From Ctenosaura bakeri (lineage: Eukaryota; Chordata; Lepidosauria; Squamata; Iguanidae), in contig CAOLHI010000149.1 of the NCBI GenBank assembly GCA_948474755.1, forward strand, positions 744,001-808,000: a stretch of DNA of 64,000 nucleotides, in the 5' to 3' direction. Below the pieces are notes generated by a model that saw nothing but the letters and a program-made list of their open reading frames with translations, ran no database searches and had not been told where the DNA came from. Shown piece by piece: positions 63,567 through 64,000 of the stretch (position 1 is the first letter of the stretch; every line of letters starts with the position of its first letter). Position numbers and translations under genes: made by a program.

Positions 63567-63764
63567 CAATGGCAGATGATGGCTTCCATCTCAGTACAGC
63601 CGTGAATCCATTCCATATTTTAGTGAAAACTTTAAAAAGGCTACTAAGGTGCTGAACCTCAAGCTTCCCAAATGTTGAGCACCTTGGACAGCTCCTTTAA
63701 AGTTTTGACTAAAACCGGAAAAGATTCATCATTCCACTGACATGGAAGCCATCAGTTGCCACTG
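63567..63764. mobile_element. palindromic hAT-like repeat
   Basis: 198 bp, the clearest copy of its family: left CAATGGCAGATGATGGCTTCC..GTGAATCCATTCC..AAAACTTTAAAAAGGCTAC.AAGGTGCTGAACC; right TTGAGCACCTTGGACAGC..TTTAAAGTTTTGACTAAAACC..GATTCATCATTCC..GGAAGCCATCAGTTGCCACTG. Flanking octamers TTTTCTGT and TTCTCTCC match at five of eight positions, so an 8-bp hAT-type duplication is possible but eroded. Confidence 0.72.
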
Positions 63765-64000
63765 TTCTCTCCCTGTCTTCTGATGATTGGCATCTTGCTT
63801 TTAGCACGGGAGTGTTCTTCTGAAAGTACTATATTCTTTCTGAAGTCTCATTATACTCTTCACAGAAGCTGGAAAACTAGTGTTAGTTGGGGGCTGAGAA
63901 AGGAACTCCTGGAATCCCACAGAAAATGACTGAGTGATTTTGAGACTTGTAGGCCAAAAAAGAAAGCACTTTTACAGTTGAGGTAGGGTTATTAGCACAG
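63765..64000. other. no supported feature
   Basis: Nothing recognised to the end of the window. Confidence 0.4.

Overview
The window looks like vertebrate, most likely squamate (lizard-type) intergenic or intronic DNA. It is AT-rich and I can support no host protein-coding exon, tRNA gene, rRNA gene or CRISPR array in 64 kb. The squamate call rests on the repeats: tRNA-derived SINEs whose 3' tail (a 'CATAAGTYRGAAAYGACTTGAAGGCACACAACAAC' type ending) is shared with a BovB/RTE LINE fragment, a 5S-rRNA-derived SINE with a similar tail, CR1 LINEs, a lizard-style L1, Penelope-like elements with a GIY-YIG domain, and many hAT-, Harbinger- and mariner-type non-autonomous DNA transposons. Species-level identity cannot be read from this; an iguanian lizard is only a guess.

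Layout. 0-10 kb: a 5'-truncated L1 with perfect target duplications (179-1701), two GC-rich DNA transposons (2093-2546, 3824-4344), a SINE nested in a MITE (5355-5785), a CR1 end (7048-7580), a 5S-derived SINE (9002-9232). 10-20 kb: a mariner-like element (10237-10991), several short palindromic MITEs, a quiet AT-rich stretch that may be conserved non-coding DNA (13690-14640), a third GC-rich element (15804-16234), a hAT transposase C-terminal remnant (17435-17683). 20-30 kb: two CR1s facing each other in inverted orientation (21361-23505) and a Penelope-like element with a readable GIY-YIG endonuclease (24262-25196) next to a second inverted fragment. 30-43 kb: two solo LTRs of one family (32217-33118, 39846-40771), a rearranged Penelope-like element (36853-37948), nested hAT/MITE insertions. 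43-57 kb: three more GC-rich elements (45096-45556, 47936-48368, 56594-57048), a CR1 broken by a hAT-like insertion, a BovB tail, SINEs. 57-64 kb: a second mariner-like copy, more MITEs and SINEs, a diverged TGCA-rich repeat, and a (GATA)n tract.

Nothing here works together as a pathway. The biology visible is transposon biology: autonomous LINE and PLE remnants, the SINEs that use LINE-like tails, and a large set of internally deleted DNA transposons. The most coherent novel-looking signal is a family of DNA transposons in two size classes (150-205 bp palindromes and 430-520 bp GC-rich elements) that share terminal inverted repeats of the GGCCNTTTCNGCAC type and make 3-bp target duplications; an empty-site comparison inside the window supports this. 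Boundaries given for diverged repeats are by eye and may be off by 5-20 bases.
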